The notes under the pieces are model-generated. The model had not been told where the DNA came from and made no database searches. It worked only from the letters and a program-made list of their open reading frames with translations. The translations under genes and the position numbers were made by a program. This document shows, piece after piece, positions 63,840-64,000 of a DNA stretch of 64,000 nt. The stretch is taken from contig NZ_CP040004.1 of assembly GCF_005697565.1 (NCBI RefSeq), positions 718,345 through 782,344 on the forward strand, written 5' to 3'. This DNA comes from Candidatus Nanosynbacter featherlites (lineage in GTDB: Bacteria > Patescibacteriota > Saccharimonadia > Saccharimonadales > Saccharimonadaceae). Position 1 is the first letter of the stretch. Each line of letters starts with the position of its first letter.

Positions 63840-64000
63840 ACCGCTTGGTCTGTTTTATCCACAATTATAACAGAGGTGGTGTACTCCTGTGGAAAAGTTC
63901 ACCTCTATTTTTAGTTTCTCTTCCATGAGATGTCTATGCTTGTGGAAAACTCCGTCTATTTGCTATAGTACAGAGTAGATTATGTGTGAGGGTTTATAAC
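63840..64000. other. Origin of replication region (oriC) with DnaA boxes
   Basis: Three DnaA-box sequences in the gap between rpmH and the expected dnaA gene: TTATCCACA (63855-63863, plus, perfect), and TGTGGAAAA at 63888-63896 and 63941-63949 (minus-strand boxes with one mismatch). No gene start is visible before 64000; dnaA is expected beyond, on the plus strand. The switch in gene direction around this point fits an origin. Confidence 0.75.
63940..63969 (+). promoter_or_regulatory. Possible dnaA promoter overlapping a DnaA box
   Basis: TTGTGG (63940-63945), 18-bp spacer, TATAGT (63964-63969). The -35 overlaps the DnaA box at 63941-63949, which would allow DnaA autorepression. Confidence 0.4.

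Overview
The window looks like a stretch of a Candidatus Saccharibacteria (TM7; Patescibacteria/CPR) chromosome ending at the replication origin. This assignment is an inference: genes are tightly packed with many 4-50 nt overlaps, gene content is reduced, nucleotide reduction is an anaerobic class III enzyme, and many products resemble those of oral actinobacterium-associated TM7. The right end carries rpmH, rnpA, yidC and jag reading leftwards, then an intergenic stretch with DnaA boxes (63.85-63.95 kb); dnaA itself should start just past 64000. Most genes lie on the minus strand, co-directional with a fork moving left from this origin; the plus-strand blocks are a GtrA gene plus galE (33.4-35.3 kb) and the rhamnose genes (42.1-45.1 and 46.4-48.4 kb).

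Layout. (1) 1-6.1 kb: defence island with the first codons of a probable type III-like DNA methyltransferase, a retron-type reverse transcriptase with a structured leader, a small RNA candidate on the opposite strand, a possible BECR-fold nuclease, a DUF3800 protein and a SNF2-type helicase. (2) 6.1-10.5 kb: radC and a five-gene carotenoid cluster (crtB, crtI, a two-subunit lycopene cyclase and a UbiA-type elongase), in the order known from actinobacterial C50 carotenoid operons. (3) 10.5-13.3 kb: a secreted cutinase/VWA/PKD protein and a small membrane protein. (4) 13.3-19.2 kb: anaerobic ribonucleotide reductase operon (nrdD, nrdG, a flavin reductase and a large acidic Cys-cluster protein) behind a promoter carrying two NrdR-box-like palindromes. 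(5) 19.2-30.5 kb: a P-loop kinase gene interrupted by an amber codon, an APH-fold kinase, an ABC-2 exporter, a two-component system, small regulators, a two-protein permease module and a GT2-GT39 membrane glycosyltransferase with its Gly-rich partner. (6) 30.5-33.2 kb: a RloA/RloB (AbiL-like) defence pair with a possible third gene. (7) 33.4-33.9 kb: GtrA gene converging on a tRNA-Asn gene. (8) 33.9-61.8 kb: a large surface-polysaccharide locus with dTDP-rhamnose synthesis, about seven glycosyltransferases, an initiating sugar transferase, Wzx/Wzy-like proteins, an ABC (Wzm/Wzt) exporter, an LCP ligase and a secreted lysozyme-like repeat protein. (9) 61.8-64 kb: jag, yidC, rnpA, rpmH and oriC.

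How it fits together. Much of the window serves the cell surface of a presumed epibiont: sugar-nucleotide supply (galE, rmlABCD), polymer assembly and export, attachment (LCP), and secreted enzymes that could act on a partner's envelope. Two separate defence loci flank this. The carotenoid operon is unusual for a lineage with sparse isoprenoid metabolism; no GGPP synthase gene is in the window, so the precursor must come from elsewhere in the genome or from the host.

The most novel-looking area is 1.0-1.9 kb: a retron RT preceded by a leader with interleaved inverted repeats, a stretch that can be read either as a retron msr-msd RNA or as a 41-codon gene with an internal repeat, and an opposite-strand short RNA unit with its own promoter and terminator.
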